37,856 nt of DNA from Chitinophagaceae bacterium (GCA_023251255.1 JAHEZD010000057.1:1-37856); one strand, 5' to 3'. Positions 6,355 through 14,610 are shown, numbered from the stretch's first letter. Program-made: numbers and translations. The notes: generated from the sequence alone by a model not told the origin.

Positions 6355-8100
6355 ATGAAGAAAACAGTTTCCCTTGTAGTGGCAGCATTATTAGCAGTTG
6401 TTTTTGTATCGGCCCAAAGCTTAACCGATGGGATTAAGTACATTTCTTATGGCAAAAGCAAAAGTGCAATAGAAACCTTGCAGAAAGCTTATAACGCCAA
6501 TTCCAAAGACCCCCAAACCATCTATTGGTACGGACAGGCCTTATTGTCACAGGACCAGCCAGACATTAAGGGCGCAAAAAGCCTTTACCAGAAAGCCTTG
6601 CAGGAAGGGGTGAACGATGCCTGGATATGGGTTGGCCTGGGCCATGTGGAATTATTGGAAGGGGGTGATATGAATGCAGCCAAACAGAAATTTGAACAAG
6701 CAATTACTGCAACAATAGAAACCAAAGGAAAGAATAAGGGCAGGGCCAATTCAGCAATCCTGACGGCTATTGGACGTGCCAATGCCGATGGGAGCAGTAA
6801 GGTAGGCGACCCCAATTATGGGATCGAAAAATTGAAACAAGCTGGTGAACTTGATAAGACCAGTGCTGATATTTATGTGAACATGGGCATCCTTTACCAG
6901 AAACTCGGTGGTGAAATGGGCGGTGAGGCGGTGAAAGCCTATACCGAAGCAATAAGCCGTGACCCTAAGAATGCGTTAGCCATGTTTTATATTGGTAGGA
7001 TTTATGGTTCCCAAAACAATAAGGATTTGATGGAGCAGTTTTATGGCAATGCTGTAGCTGCTGACCCCACTTTCCCATTGGTCTATCTGAACTGGTTCAA
7101 TTACTACCAGAATAAGGATGTGAACAGGGCCAAGGAATACCTGGAAAAATATATCCAATATGCCGATAAGGATTGCAAGACTGATTACTTCAATGCCAAC
7201 TACCTGTTCATTGCAGGCAAGTACCAAGAGTCTTTGGATAAAGCAAAAGCAATGAATGCAGGCGATTGTAAGTCGTATGTAATGCTTCCCGTACTTTTTG
7301 CCTTTAACTACGACAGGTTAGGCGATAGTACACAAGCTAAGTCCTATTTGGAAAAGTTCTTTGCCAATGCCCCTTTGGATAAAATAGAGCCCGTACATTA
7401 TGAATTGGCCATAAAGGTCTTCAGCAAGTTTCCCGGTAGCGAAGCCACAACTGCTGGCTATTTGCAAAAAGCCATTGATAATGATACTTCCAAGGACAAC
7501 AGGTTGAAGTATTACAAGCAAGGTGCCGATATGTTTGCTAAATCGGCTAATTATGCCGAACAGGTTAAATGGTTGCAGAAATACAATGAGCTTAAAGGTA
7601 CAATGGGTGAATTTGACCATTATACCATCACAAAAGCTGCATTGGATGCCAAGGATTATGTACTGACCATGTCACTTGCTAAGAATTATATAACAGCATT
7701 TCCCGATAAGCCACAAGGGTATACCTTTAACGTGAAGGCAGCTAAAAGCATCGATACAGCCAATAATACGGGATTGGTGTTCAATGCAGTATTGCAGCAG
7801 AATGAGTTCTTGATCAAGGACACCGTAAAGAACAAGCAGGCATTAATCAATAATTATTACACATTGCTTAGTTACTACAATGATGTATTGAAGGATTATC
7901 CAAAAGCTTTGGAAATTTGCAACAATATCCTGACTTTGGTACCCGGTGAACCACAGACACTGAGGATTAAAGGAATTATTGAAAAGAACATGAACAATAA
8001 GAACAAGCCTCCACAACCCCCTGCAAGACCAGCTACTCCCCAAGGTGGTACAGGTGGCACTCCTGCCAAACCGCCAACTGGCACAGGAAGCCATAAATAG
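6355..8100 (+). CDS. exported tetratricopeptide-repeat protein
   Basis: A 581-residue protein with a signal peptide (cleavage likely after V-S-A20) and several TPR-like helix pairs at about 52-117 and 169-240 (YWYGQALL, MGILYQKLGG, YIGRIYGSQNN), with weaker ones to about 540. It ends in a proline/glycine-rich tail (PPQPPARPATP, then GTGGTPAKPP) that could cross or bind peptidoglycan. Such proteins are protein-protein scaffolds in the periplasm. It is the last gene of the TonB-PstS-TPR run and is followed by a strong terminator. The partner is unknown; interaction with the TonB-like or PstS-like neighbour is a guess from context. Confidence 0.88.
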   Translation: MKKTVSLVVAALLAVVFVSAQSLTDGIKYISYGKSKSAIETLQKAYNANSKDPQTIYWYGQALLSQDQPDIKGAKSLYQKALQEGVNDAWIWVGLGHVELLEGGDMNAAKQKFEQAITATIETKGKNKGRANSAILTAIGRANADGSSKVGDPNYGIEKLKQAGELDKTSADIYVNMGILYQKLGGEMGGEAVKAYTEAISRDPKNALAMFYIGRIYGSQNNKDLMEQFYGNAVAADPTFPLVYLNWFNYYQNKDVNRAKEYLEKYIQYADKDCKTDYFNANYLFIAGKYQESLDKAKAMNAGDCKSYVMLPVLFAFNYDRLGDSTQAKSYLEKFFANAPLDKIEPVHYELAIKVFSKFPGSEATTAGYLQKAIDNDTSKDNRLKYYKQGADMFAKSANYAEQVKWLQKYNELKGTMGEFDHYTITKAALDAKDYVLTMSLAKNYITAFPDKPQGYTFNVKAAKSIDTANNTGLVFNAVLQQNEFLIKDTVKNKQALINNYYTLLSYYNDVLKDYPKALEICNNILTLVPGEPQTLRIKGIIEKNMNNKNKPPQPPARPATPQGGTGGTPAKPPTGTGSHK

Positions 8101-8125
8101 CTGTCGTTCAGAAAAATAAACAAGA

Positions 8126-8158
8126 AAAAACTCTCCTTTGGTGGAGAGTTTTTCTTTT
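8126..8158 (+). terminator. intrinsic terminator after the TPR gene
   Basis: Perfect 11-bp stem AAAAACTCTCC (8126-8136) and GGAGAGTTTTT (8143-8153) around loop TTTGGT, followed by CTTTT. It begins 26 bp after the TPR stop and separates that run from nuoA. Confidence 0.9.
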
Positions 8159-8182
8159 GTATCATTCGCAAGCTTATTTTTG
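8156..8182 (+). promoter_or_regulatory. candidate nuo operon promoter (TAnnTTTG type)
   Basis: TATTTTTG at 8175-8182 matches the Bacteroidota -7 consensus TAnnTTTG exactly. A TTTG at 8156-8159 could be the -33 box, though the 15-base spacing is shorter than the usual 17-23. It lies just past the terminator and 19 bases ahead of the nuoA ATG, implying a very short leader. Confidence 0.5.
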
Positions 8183-8201
8183 CCACTTATCATCTAAGCT
8201 T

Positions 8202-8603
8202 ATGGATTGGTTCACCTTTTTGTTAGATGCCTCTTCTGTAAACAATGCCGACAAATACTTTCCTATTGGCATTCAGCTCATTTTCGCTGCTGGTTTTGTA
8301 GCTACCATGTTGGCATTATCTGCTTTGGTAGGTCCAAAGAGAAAAACAAAAGACAAACTGGCCACTTTTACCAGTGGTATCGAAAGTCATGGCGATGCCC
8401 GCCAGCCAATGGCCATCAAATATTTCTTAGTGGCCATTCTATTTGTGTTGTTTGATGTGGAAGTGATTTTCTTCTATCCATATGCGGTTAACTTTAAAGC
8501 ATTGGGCTGGGCTGGTTTTGGGGCAGTATTGATGTTTGTAGCATTCTTTTTGGTAGGGTTTATATACATTATTAAGAAGGGTGCGTTGAAGTGGGAAGAC
8601 TAA
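8202..8603 (+). CDS. nuoA: NADH:quinone oxidoreductase subunit A
   Basis: A 133-residue membrane subunit of respiratory complex I with three helices (about 17-38, 73-95 and 103-125). Family motifs are GPKRKTKDKLATFTSGIE, the loop near the quinone site, and FDVEVIFFYPYA. I chose the ATG at 8202. A longer open frame from 8157 would start inside the terminator/promoter zone, and its extra 15 residues lack family character. First gene of the nuoA-N run; a 76-bp gap with a repeat element separates it from nuoB. Confidence 0.95.
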   Translation: MDWFTFLLDASSVNNADKYFPIGIQLIFAAGFVATMLALSALVGPKRKTKDKLATFTSGIESHGDARQPMAIKYFLVAILFVLFDVEVIFFYPYAVNFKALGWAGFGAVLMFVAFFLVGFIYIIKKGALKWED

Positions 8604-8611
8604 GTTTTATT

Positions 8612-8671
8612 TTAAATGTTGAATTTTAAATGTTGAATGGGTCCATTTAAACTTTAGAATTCAAATTCAAC
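8612..8671. repeat. heptamer quasi-palindrome between nuoA and nuoB
   Basis: Left arm: TTAAATG, TTGAATT, TTAAATG, TTGAATG at 8612, 8619, 8626 and 8633. After GGTC comes the right arm: CATTTAA, ACTTTAG, AATTCAA, ATTCAAC at 8644, 8651, 8658 and 8665. Both arms keep a 7-bp pitch, and right units are roughly the reverse complement of left units, so the transcript can fold back on itself. Confidence 0.8.
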
Positions 8672-8679
8672 ATAATAGT

Positions 8680-9267
8680 ATGCGTCCTGTAAGGTTTAAT
8701 ATTAATCCAATAGAAGCCAAACTGGAAAACAGTTTGATGAAGGCAGAACTGCCCGAAGGCCATATGGGCGAAGGTTTTTTTGCAACCAGCCTCGATAAAG
8801 TAGTTGGTCTGGCAAGGAAGAATTCCATTTGGCCATTACCCTTTGCTACCAGTTGTTGTGGAATTGAATTTATGGCTACCATGGGTAGCCATTATGATTT
8901 GGCAAGGTTTGGTAGTGAGCGGGTGGGCTTCTCCCCACGCCAATGTGATTTGTTGATGGTTATGGGGACCATCGCCAAAAAAATGGGTCCCGTTCTTCGC
9001 CAGGTTTATTTGCAAATGGCAGAGCCGCGCTGGGTCATTGCTGTTGGTGCCTGTGCAAGCAGCGGTGGTATCTTTGATACTTACAGCGTTTTGCAGGGTA
9101 TTGACCAGATCATTCCTGTGGATGTGTATGTGCCGGGCTGTCCCCCACGTCCGGAAGCCATCATTGATGGTGTGATGCAGATCCAGAAATTGGTACACCA
9201 TGAAAGTTTGAGGAGAAGGGGAAGCGACAAGTACAAGGAATTAATGAACAGTTACGGAATAGAATAA
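8680..9267 (+). CDS. nuoB: NADH:quinone oxidoreductase subunit B
   Basis: A 195-residue peripheral-arm subunit that carries cluster N2, the [4Fe-4S] centre that passes electrons to quinone. The ligands are visible: tandem Cys59-Cys60 (ATSCCGIEF), Cys125 (VGACASSGG) and Cys154 (VPGCPPRPEA). The loop HYDLARFG is also typical. Length is normal. ATG at 8680 directly follows the A/B repeat element; nuoC follows after a 74-bp gap holding an 8-bp-pitch repeat element. Confidence 0.97.
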   Translation: MRPVRFNINPIEAKLENSLMKAELPEGHMGEGFFATSLDKVVGLARKNSIWPLPFATSCCGIEFMATMGSHYDLARFGSERVGFSPRQCDLLMVMGTIAKKMGPVLRQVYLQMAEPRWVIAVGACASSGGIFDTYSVLQGIDQIIPVDVYVPGCPPRPEAIIDGVMQIQKLVHHESLRRRGSDKYKELMNSYGIE

Positions 9268-9274
9268 ACAACCA

Positions 9275-9344
9275 GATAATTTGATAATTAGCCAATATGC
9301 TAAGAAATTATCGAGTTATCAGATTATTGAATTATCAAATTATG
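9275..9344. repeat. octamer quasi-palindrome between nuoB and nuoC
   Basis: Nine 6-bp cores at an unbroken 8-bp pitch. Left orientation: GATAAT 9275, GATAAT 9283, GCCAAT 9291, GCTAAG 9299. Right orientation: ATTATC 9307, GTTATC 9315, ATTATT 9323, ATTATC 9331, ATTATG 9339. Outer arms 9276-9289 and 9330-9343 are a perfect 14-bp inverted repeat. The last unit, ATTATG, contains the nuoC start codon, so folding would bury that start. Confidence 0.88.
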
Positions 9345-9935
9345 GCACTGACCAACGAAATAATCAGGACAAGATTACTGGAAAAATTCGGCGAGCAACT
9401 GACCGAATGGTCCGAACCTTATGAAATGCTTACGTTCACGGCACCTAAGGAAATGAACCTGAAAGTACTCCAGTTCCTGTATGATGATGAAACCTTGAAG
9501 TTCAGGTTCATGACAGATTTATGTGCAGTGCACTATCCAGAAAGAATTGGGGAAGAATTGGCGGTTGTGTACCATTTGCACAACCTTGCAGACAATATAC
9601 GTGTACGCTTCAAAGTGTTTGTAAACGTTGGGCAACCAGACGTTTTTACTGCTTCAAAACTGTTTGAAGCAGCCAATTGGATGGAAAGGGAAACCTACGA
9701 TTTCTTTGGGGTGAACTTTGTTGGCCACCCTAATCTAAAAAGGATCCTGAACGTGGATGAAATGGACTATTTCCCCTTAAGGAAGGAATTTCCGCTGGAA
9801 GACCAAACTAGGGTTGACAAGGATGATGAAATGTTTGGCAGGGGAGGGACTTTTGGTTATGGAACAGAAAAAGAATTGGTAGGTGGCACATTGGCCGAAG
9901 ACCAAAAGCACAATGAAGGAAGTGGGATCCTTTAA
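9342..9935 (+). CDS. nuoC: NADH:quinone oxidoreductase subunit C
   Basis: A 197-residue peripheral-arm subunit of complex I, the 30-kDa family, with no cofactor of its own. Signature: NWMERETYDFFGVNFVGHPN, then a DYFPLRKEFPL segment near the C-terminus. It is separate from NuoD, not the NuoCD fusion of enterobacteria. I start it at ATG 9342 (MALTNEI). The upstream in-frame extension from 9297 merely translates the repeat element. The start codon lies within the last unit of that element and could be occluded by its stem. A 123-bp gap with a G/C hairpin precedes nuoD. Confidence 0.95.
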   Translation: MALTNEIIRTRLLEKFGEQLTEWSEPYEMLTFTAPKEMNLKVLQFLYDDETLKFRFMTDLCAVHYPERIGEELAVVYHLHNLADNIRVRFKVFVNVGQPDVFTASKLFEAANWMERETYDFFGVNFVGHPNLKRILNVDEMDYFPLRKEFPLEDQTRVDKDDEMFGRGGTFGYGTEKELVGGTLAEDQKHNEGSGIL

Positions 9936-10032
9936 TGGTTGATTGTTTTATTGGGAAAGCCCAGATTTGCAATACAATTGAGGCACACTCGGGATAGAAA
10001 GTTGGTAACATCATTTATAACAAAACACAATA

Positions 10033-10054
10033 ATCCCCTCAAGGGGATAGGGGT
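10033..10054 (+). promoter_or_regulatory. C4/G4 hairpin just upstream of nuoD
   Basis: ATCCCC (10033-10038), loop TCAA, GGGGAT (10043-10048), then AGGGGT. It ends 4-10 bases before the nuoD ATG. The G-rich right arm may serve as the ribosome binding region, so the hairpin could gate translation. A close relative precedes nuoN (21954-21973). Confidence 0.6.
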
Positions 10055-10058
10055 AAAA

Positions 10059-11291
10059 ATGTCAGACTTATTACATCACCATATCAAGTTGCCTGAAGGT
10101 TCCATAGAGAAACAGACAACTACCCTTAACCTTGGTCCAACACACCCTGCAACACATGGTGTAATGCAGAACATCATTGAGCTTGATGGGGAACGTATCG
10201 TGAGTGCAGAACAGACCATCGGCTACATCCACAGGGCATTTGAAAAGCTGGCTGAACGTAGGCCCCTTTACCAGATTACCCCACTTACAGATAGGCTCAA
10301 CTATTGTTCATCCCCGCTCAACAACATGGGATGGCATATGGCCTGCGAAAAATTGCTGGGCGTGAAAACCCCTAAACGTGTTGATTACCTGCGTGTCATC
10401 ATTATGGAACTCGCCAGGATAAGCGACCATCTTATCTGCAATTCCATAGTAGGTGTGGATAGTGGTGCATACACCGGGTTCCTCTATGTAATGCAGCAGC
10501 GGGAACTGATTTATGAAATTTATGAAGAAATATGCGGTAGCCGCCTAACTACCAATATTGGCCGCATAGGTGGTTTTGAAAGGAATTTCAATGCCACTGC
10601 TTTTGAAAAACTCGATAAGTTCCTGAAGGAATTCCCCAAAGTTTGGAAAGAGTTCGAAGACCTGTTTACACGTAACCGTATTTTCATGGACAGGTTGAAG
10701 GGTACAGGTGCCATCAGTTCCGAAAGGGCATTGAGCTACGGTTTTACTGGTCCCAACTTGCGTGCATCCGGTGTGGATTATGATGTTCGCGTACATACTC
10801 CTTATTGCAGTTATGAAGATTTTGATTTTGTGGTTCCTGTAGGCACAACCGGTGATAACTATGACCGGTTCCTGGTCCGCGGTGAAGAGGTTTGGCAAAG
10901 CCTGAACATTATTGAGCAGGCAAAAAGGAAATTGGAAGAATTTACGGGTGCCGATGCAGAAATTTACCATGCGGATGTACCTGAATACTATCTGCCAAAG
11001 AAAGAAGATGTGTACACCAAAATGGAAGCACTGATTTGGCATTTCAAAATTGTGATGGGGGAAACTGCCATTCCTAAAGGGGAAGTGTACCATAGCATCG
11101 AAGCTGCAAATGGTGAGCTGGGCTTCTACTTCATCAGTGATGGGGGAAGGACGCCCTACCGCCTCCACTTCAGGAGACCATGCTTTATTTATTATCAAGC
11201 ATATAGTGAGTTGACGAAAGGTGCCATGCTGAGCGATGCCATCATGACAATGAGTAGCTTGAACCTGATTGCAGGGGAGATGGATGCGTAG
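10059..11291 (+). CDS. nuoD: NADH:quinone oxidoreductase subunit D
   Basis: A 410-residue complex I subunit of the 49-kDa family, related to [NiFe]-hydrogenase large subunits; with NuoB it forms the quinone-reduction site. Motifs: LGPTHPATHG near residue 26, GYIHRAFEKLAE, the loop LNYCSSPLNNMGW, and a C-terminal DGGRTPYRLHFRRPCF. I chose ATG 10059 (MSDLLHHH). An open frame from 9939 adds 40 residues that read through the intergenic hairpin and lack conservation cues. nuoE follows after a gap filled by a heptamer palindrome. Confidence 0.96.
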   Translation: MSDLLHHHIKLPEGSIEKQTTTLNLGPTHPATHGVMQNIIELDGERIVSAEQTIGYIHRAFEKLAERRPLYQITPLTDRLNYCSSPLNNMGWHMACEKLLGVKTPKRVDYLRVIIMELARISDHLICNSIVGVDSGAYTGFLYVMQQRELIYEIYEEICGSRLTTNIGRIGGFERNFNATAFEKLDKFLKEFPKVWKEFEDLFTRNRIFMDRLKGTGAISSERALSYGFTGPNLRASGVDYDVRVHTPYCSYEDFDFVVPVGTTGDNYDRFLVRGEEVWQSLNIIEQAKRKLEEFTGADAEIYHADVPEYYLPKKEDVYTKMEALIWHFKIVMGETAIPKGEVYHSIEAANGELGFYFISDGGRTPYRLHFRRPCFIYYQAYSELTKGAMLSDAIMTMSSLNLIAGEMDA

Positions 11292-11293
11292 GA

Positions 11294-11366
11294 AATTATG
11301 TTGAATGTTAAATGATGAATTTTGAGTGCCTCATTCAGAATTCATAATTCAAAATTTAAAATAGTG
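11294..11366. repeat. heptamer quasi-palindrome between nuoD and nuoE
   Basis: Left units AATTATG 11294, TTGAATG 11301, TTAAATG 11308, ATGAATT 11315, TTGAGTG 11322. After CCT come right units CATTCAG 11332, AATTCAT 11339, AATTCAA 11346, AATTTAA 11353, AATAGTG 11360. Strict 7-bp pitch, opposite orientation in the two halves, covering nearly the whole gap. Confidence 0.8.
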
Positions 11367-11372
11367 TTTGTG

Positions 11373-11870
11373 GTGAAGTTTAATGACATACAGTTGCAGG
11401 AGTTCAATAGGTTGGTGAACCGTTATCCGGAAGGCAAGCAGAAGAGCGCTTTGCTGCCTGTACTGCATTTGGCACAGGATAGTTTTGGTGGCTGGTTGAG
11501 CAGCGAAACAATGGATTATGTAGCGGAGCTTTTACACATTGAACCTATTGAAGTGTATGAAGTGGCCACTTTTTACAGTATGTACAATTTGAAACCTGTG
11601 GGCAAGTACCTATTTGAGGTTTGCCAAACCGGTCCTTGCATGTTGAACGGAAGCGATAGCATCATTGACTACATAAAGGAGAAACTGAACATCAAAGCAG
11701 GTGAAACAACTGCTGATGGAATGTTTACCCTGAAAACGGTGGAATGCTTGGGTGCCTGTGGTTATGCGCCCATGATGCAAATGGGCAAAACCTACCGCGA
11801 ACATTTGACCAAGGAAAAAGTGGATGCCATTATTGATGAATGCAGGAGGAATGCTGCTGTAAACAACTAG
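11373..11870 (+). CDS. nuoE: NADH:quinone oxidoreductase subunit E
   Basis: A 165-residue subunit of the NADH-oxidising module, with a thioredoxin-like fold and the [2Fe-2S] cluster N1a. Ligands: Cys84 and Cys89 (CQTGPC), Cys125 and Cys129 (CLGAC). The start is uncertain. I use GTG at 11373 (first residues V-K-F-N-D); another GTG lies at 11370. The longer frame from TTG 11322 translates the repeat element (its residues read SFRIHNSKFKI) and is rejected. Three non-nuo genes follow immediately instead of nuoF. Confidence 0.93.
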   Translation: MKFNDIQLQEFNRLVNRYPEGKQKSALLPVLHLAQDSFGGWLSSETMDYVAELLHIEPIEVYEVATFYSMYNLKPVGKYLFEVCQTGPCMLNGSDSIIDYIKEKLNIKAGETTADGMFTLKTVECLGACGYAPMMQMGKTYREHLTKEKVDAIIDECRRNAAVNN

Positions 11871-11872
11871 AT

Positions 11873-12313
11873 ATGAAAAAGACCATCTTGCTACAGTGCT
11901 TTTTATTGATTGCCCTTTTTTCCTTTGCACAAACAAAGGAGGAGCAAAAAGTAATTGACAATGTAAAGCTCTTGCACGGTACCATCTTTGGTACCAAGGA
12001 CAGTTTGACCTTGGAAAAACTATCTGCCAAGGAAGTAACCTATGGTCATTCACATGGCAATTTGCAGGACAGGAAAGTATTCATTGAAAGTGTTAGCCAC
12101 AATAAATCTGTTTACACCAATATTGAAGCAAACAACATCACTGTAATTATTAATGGGAATACTGCTGTAAGCCGCTACTTGCTAACTGGTACGGAAACCA
12201 ATAAAGCAGGAAAAGCAACAGAATTGAAGCTGAATATCCTACAAGTCTGGATAAAGGAAAAGAAAGAATGGAAAATGATGGCAAGGCAAGCGGTAATGGT
12301 TGATGCCAAATAA
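11873..12313 (+). CDS. exported NTF2-like (DUF4440-type) protein
   Basis: A 146-residue protein with a signal peptide (cleavage likely after A19 in FSFAQ) and a small NTF2/SnoaL-like cone fold typical of DUF4440 proteins: V-T-Y-G-H-S at 56-60 and a C-terminal strand pair LNILQVW...MMARQAV. These proteins bind small ligands or act as enzymes with unknown substrates. ATG 11873 is 2 bases after the nuoE stop. It is a paralogue of the gene at 12722, sharing Y-G-H-S, L-QVW-K and ARQ-V. Its place inside nuo suggests shared transcription with complex I but does not show a role in it. Confidence 0.82.
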   Translation: MKKTILLQCFLLIALFSFAQTKEEQKVIDNVKLLHGTIFGTKDSLTLEKLSAKEVTYGHSHGNLQDRKVFIESVSHNKSVYTNIEANNITVIINGNTAVSRYLLTGTETNKAGKATELKLNILQVWIKEKKEWKMMARQAVMVDAK

Positions 12314-12320
12314 TTCAATT

Positions 12321-12722
12321 ATGGACTATTCATTTTCATTGGAGTTCTTTGTATATGCGCAACCTGATGAAGTAATGGAGCTGCTCACCAATCCTGATTT
12401 TATCAGGGATTGGGGCGGAGGGGAATCATTGATTGAAAAATTTGTTGGTGGGCAGTTCGCCATGTTTGACGGATGGGTAGAAGGAAAGATTCTGAAAATT
12501 ACCAACAATGAACTGGCTTATACTTGGAAGACCTCTGAATGGGGAGATAATATGCAGCCATCAGAAGTTCATTTTAAATTGGTAGGAGTTGAACATGGAA
12601 CGGAGGTGTATTTGGAGCATAAGAACCTGCCCAATAAAGAGGAGATGGAAAGCCATAAAGAGGGTTGGGCGAAGGAATTCTTTGGGCCAATTGACGAATA
12701 CCTTGCAAACAGGAACCATTAG
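12321..12722 (+). CDS. SRPBCC (AHSA1/START-like) domain protein
   Basis: A 133-residue cytoplasmic protein of the SRPBCC helix-grip fold. Residues 1-20 match the usual opening strand and helix (MDYSFSLEFFVYAQPDEVME), then LLTNPDFIRDWGG, a central LAYTWKTSEWGD resembling AHSA1-like members, and a closing helix from about 112. Members bind hydrophobic ligands, but the function here is unknown. I start at ATG 12321, just after the previous stop; the open frame from 12300 overlaps the preceding gene. Its stop overlaps the next start, so the two are translationally coupled. Confidence 0.85.
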   Translation: MDYSFSLEFFVYAQPDEVMELLTNPDFIRDWGGGESLIEKFVGGQFAMFDGWVEGKILKITNNELAYTWKTSEWGDNMQPSEVHFKLVGVEHGTEVYLEHKNLPNKEEMESHKEGWAKEFFGPIDEYLANRNH

Positions 12723-13141
12723 TGAAATACTTGTTTATTATATCGTTGCTCTTTGTAAATAGTAGCTTGTTTGCGCAGGATACAACTGGATTGAAGAAAG
12801 CAACTGTTTCATTTAATAGGGCATTGATGGAAAAGGATTCCGTTGTGCTGAAACAATTAGTTGCGGACGATATTTCGTATGGGCATAGTAATCTGTGGCT
12901 ACAATCAAAACAGGAACTGATTGCTGATCTGTTCAATGGAAAGATTGATTACAAGAGGATAGAAACTGGACAGGAAAGCTTCACGGTCAATAAAGATGTG
13001 ATAGCAGTTAGGAGCAGCACTAAGGTAGAAGGGTTGCTAAAAGGCACTGCATTTAGTTTGAACCTGCAAGTATTGCAGGTTTGGAAAAAGGTAAAGAGCA
13101 ATTGGATATTGATAGCAAGGCAGAGCGTGAAATTAATGTGA
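12722..13141 (+). CDS. exported NTF2-like (DUF4440-type) protein, second copy
   Basis: A 139-residue protein with a signal peptide (cleavage near A18 in SLFAQD) and the same NTF2-like core as the gene at 11873: I-S-Y-G-H-S at 51-56 and LQVLQVWKK...LIARQSV. The start codon is GTG at 12722, sharing its G with the TAG stop of the SRPBCC gene (12720-12722). The two copies flank the SRPBCC gene, so a duplication around it is likely. Ligand and function unknown. A 108-bp gap with a partly decayed octamer element precedes nuoF. Confidence 0.82.
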   Translation: MKYLFIISLLFVNSSLFAQDTTGLKKATVSFNRALMEKDSVVLKQLVADDISYGHSNLWLQSKQELIADLFNGKIDYKRIETGQESFTVNKDVIAVRSSTKVEGLLKGTAFSLNLQVLQVWKKVKSNWILIARQSVKLM

Positions 13142-13142
13142 T

Positions 13143-13252
13143 GATAGGATAATTAGCTCAATGTATTCGTGTGGGGAGCTGTTGTCATTATCAATTGAAA
13201 TACAAAATATTAGCAGGTTAGCACATTGGCTAATTAGCAAATTATAAATATG
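13143..13252. repeat. octamer element upstream of nuoF, left arm decayed
   Basis: The right arm is clean: ATTAGC 13209, GTTAGC 13217, ATTGGC 13225, ATTAGC 13233, ATTATA 13241, and TATGGG 13249, which includes the nuoF ATG, all at 8-bp pitch. The left side (from 13143: GATAGG, GATAAT, GCTCAAT) has related words but an irregular pitch. Confidence 0.7.
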
Positions 13253-14608
13253 GGTAGAAAATTATTACTAGAAAAAGCTCACGTAGAAAACATCAGGTTG
13301 TATGATGTGTACCGTCGTGAAGGTGGCTACCGCAGCGTGGAAAAGGCATTGAAAACAATGGCCCCAGATGCTGTTACCGAAGAAGTGAAGAAAAGCGGGT
13401 TGCGTGGTCGGGGTGGTGCCGGTTTCCCTGCTGGTATGAAATGGAGTTTCCTGGCAAAACCAGAAGGCATTCCACGTTACCTTGTAGTGAATGCAGATGA
13501 GAGTGAGCCTGGTACTTTCAAGGACAGGTACCTTATGGAGTTCCTCCCCCATTTATTGATTGAGGGGATGATTGTAAGCTCATTCGCTTTGGGCAGCAAT
13601 AATTCCTACATCTATATACGTGGTGAATATGCTTGGATAGTGGATATTTTGGAGCAGGCCATTCAAGAAGCAAGGAACAATGGTTGGTTGGGAAAGAATA
13701 TTTTGGGCAGTGGATTTGATTGTGAAATCCATGTGCAGCGTGGAGCAGGAGCATATATCTGTGGGGAAGAAACCGCTTTGCTGGAAAGTTTGGAAGGAAA
13801 ACGCGGCAACCCGAGGATCAAGCCACCCTTCCCTGCCATCAAAGGTGTTTGGGGATGCCCAACCGTAGTGAACAATGTGGAAACCATTGCCGCTGTTGTG
13901 CCTATTATCAATGAAGGAGGAGAGGAGTATGCGAAGATTGGCGTAGGGAAAAGCACAGGCACCAAATTGATTTCAGCCTGTGGCAATATCAATAAACCGG
14001 GTGTGTACGAAATAGATATGACCATTAGTGTGGAGGATTTTATCTATAGCGATGAATGGTGTGGCGGGATACCAAAGGGGAAAAAGTTGAAGGCCTGTAT
14101 CCCGGGCGGGTCTTCTGTTCCTATCCTCCCTGCCAACCTGTTGTTGAAAACAGCCAAAGGAGAAACAAGGATGATGAACTATGAAAGCCTTGCCGATGGT
14201 GGTTTTGCTACAGGTTCCATGATGGGGTCCGGTGGTTTTATTGTGTTGGACGAAGACCAATGTGTGGTTAGGAATACCTATTCTTTGGCAAGGTTCTACC
14301 GCCATGAAAGCTGCGGTCAATGCTCCCCCTGCCGTGAAGGAACAGGTTGGATGGAAAAGATACTGTGGAGCCTTGAAACAGGTAAAGGGAAAATGAGCGA
14401 TATAGACTTGCTATGGGACATCCAACGCAAGATTGAGGGCAATACGATCTGCCCTTTGGGTGATGCGGCAGCTTGGCCTGTAGCAGCAGCCATTAGGCAT
14501 TTCAGGGATGAATTTGAATGGCATATAACCAATGCCTCGGAAGCACAAACAAGAAATTTTGGATTGGCACATTATGCAGATGAGATTCATGTGCCAGCAA
14601 CTGTTTAA
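13250..14608 (+). CDS. nuoF: NADH:quinone oxidoreductase subunit F
   Basis: A 452-residue subunit that binds NADH and FMN and carries cluster N3. Residues 53-60 (GRGGAGFP) form the glycine-rich nucleotide loop, GAGAYICGEETALLESLEG follows near 165-185, and the [4Fe-4S] ligands are Cys355, Cys358, Cys361 (SCGQCSPCREG) and Cys401 (TICPLG). Electrons enter complex I here and pass to NuoE and NuoG. Length is normal. The ATG falls inside the last unit of the upstream repeat. nuoG starts 2 bases after the stop. Confidence 0.97.
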   Translation: MGRKLLLEKAHVENIRLYDVYRREGGYRSVEKALKTMAPDAVTEEVKKSGLRGRGGAGFPAGMKWSFLAKPEGIPRYLVVNADESEPGTFKDRYLMEFLPHLLIEGMIVSSFALGSNNSYIYIRGEYAWIVDILEQAIQEARNNGWLGKNILGSGFDCEIHVQRGAGAYICGEETALLESLEGKRGNPRIKPPFPAIKGVWGCPTVVNNVETIAAVVPIINEGGEEYAKIGVGKSTGTKLISACGNINKPGVYEIDMTISVEDFIYSDEWCGGIPKGKKLKACIPGGSSVPILPANLLLKTAKGETRMMNYESLADGGFATGSMMGSGGFIVLDEDQCVVRNTYSLARFYRHESCGQCSPCREGTGWMEKILWSLETGKGKMSDIDLLWDIQRKIEGNTICPLGDAAAWPVAAAIRHFRDEFEWHITNASEAQTRNFGLAHYADEIHVPATV

Positions 14609-14610
14609 AT

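Noticed and set aside
8157-8201. N-terminal extension of nuoA
   Set aside because: Would begin within the terminator tail and cover the promoter-like TATTTTTG.
9297-9341. N-terminal extension of nuoC
   Set aside because: Translates the octamer repeat; the family N-terminus fits the start at 9342.
11322-11372. N-terminal extension of nuoE
   Set aside because: Translates the heptamer repeat; no conserved residues.
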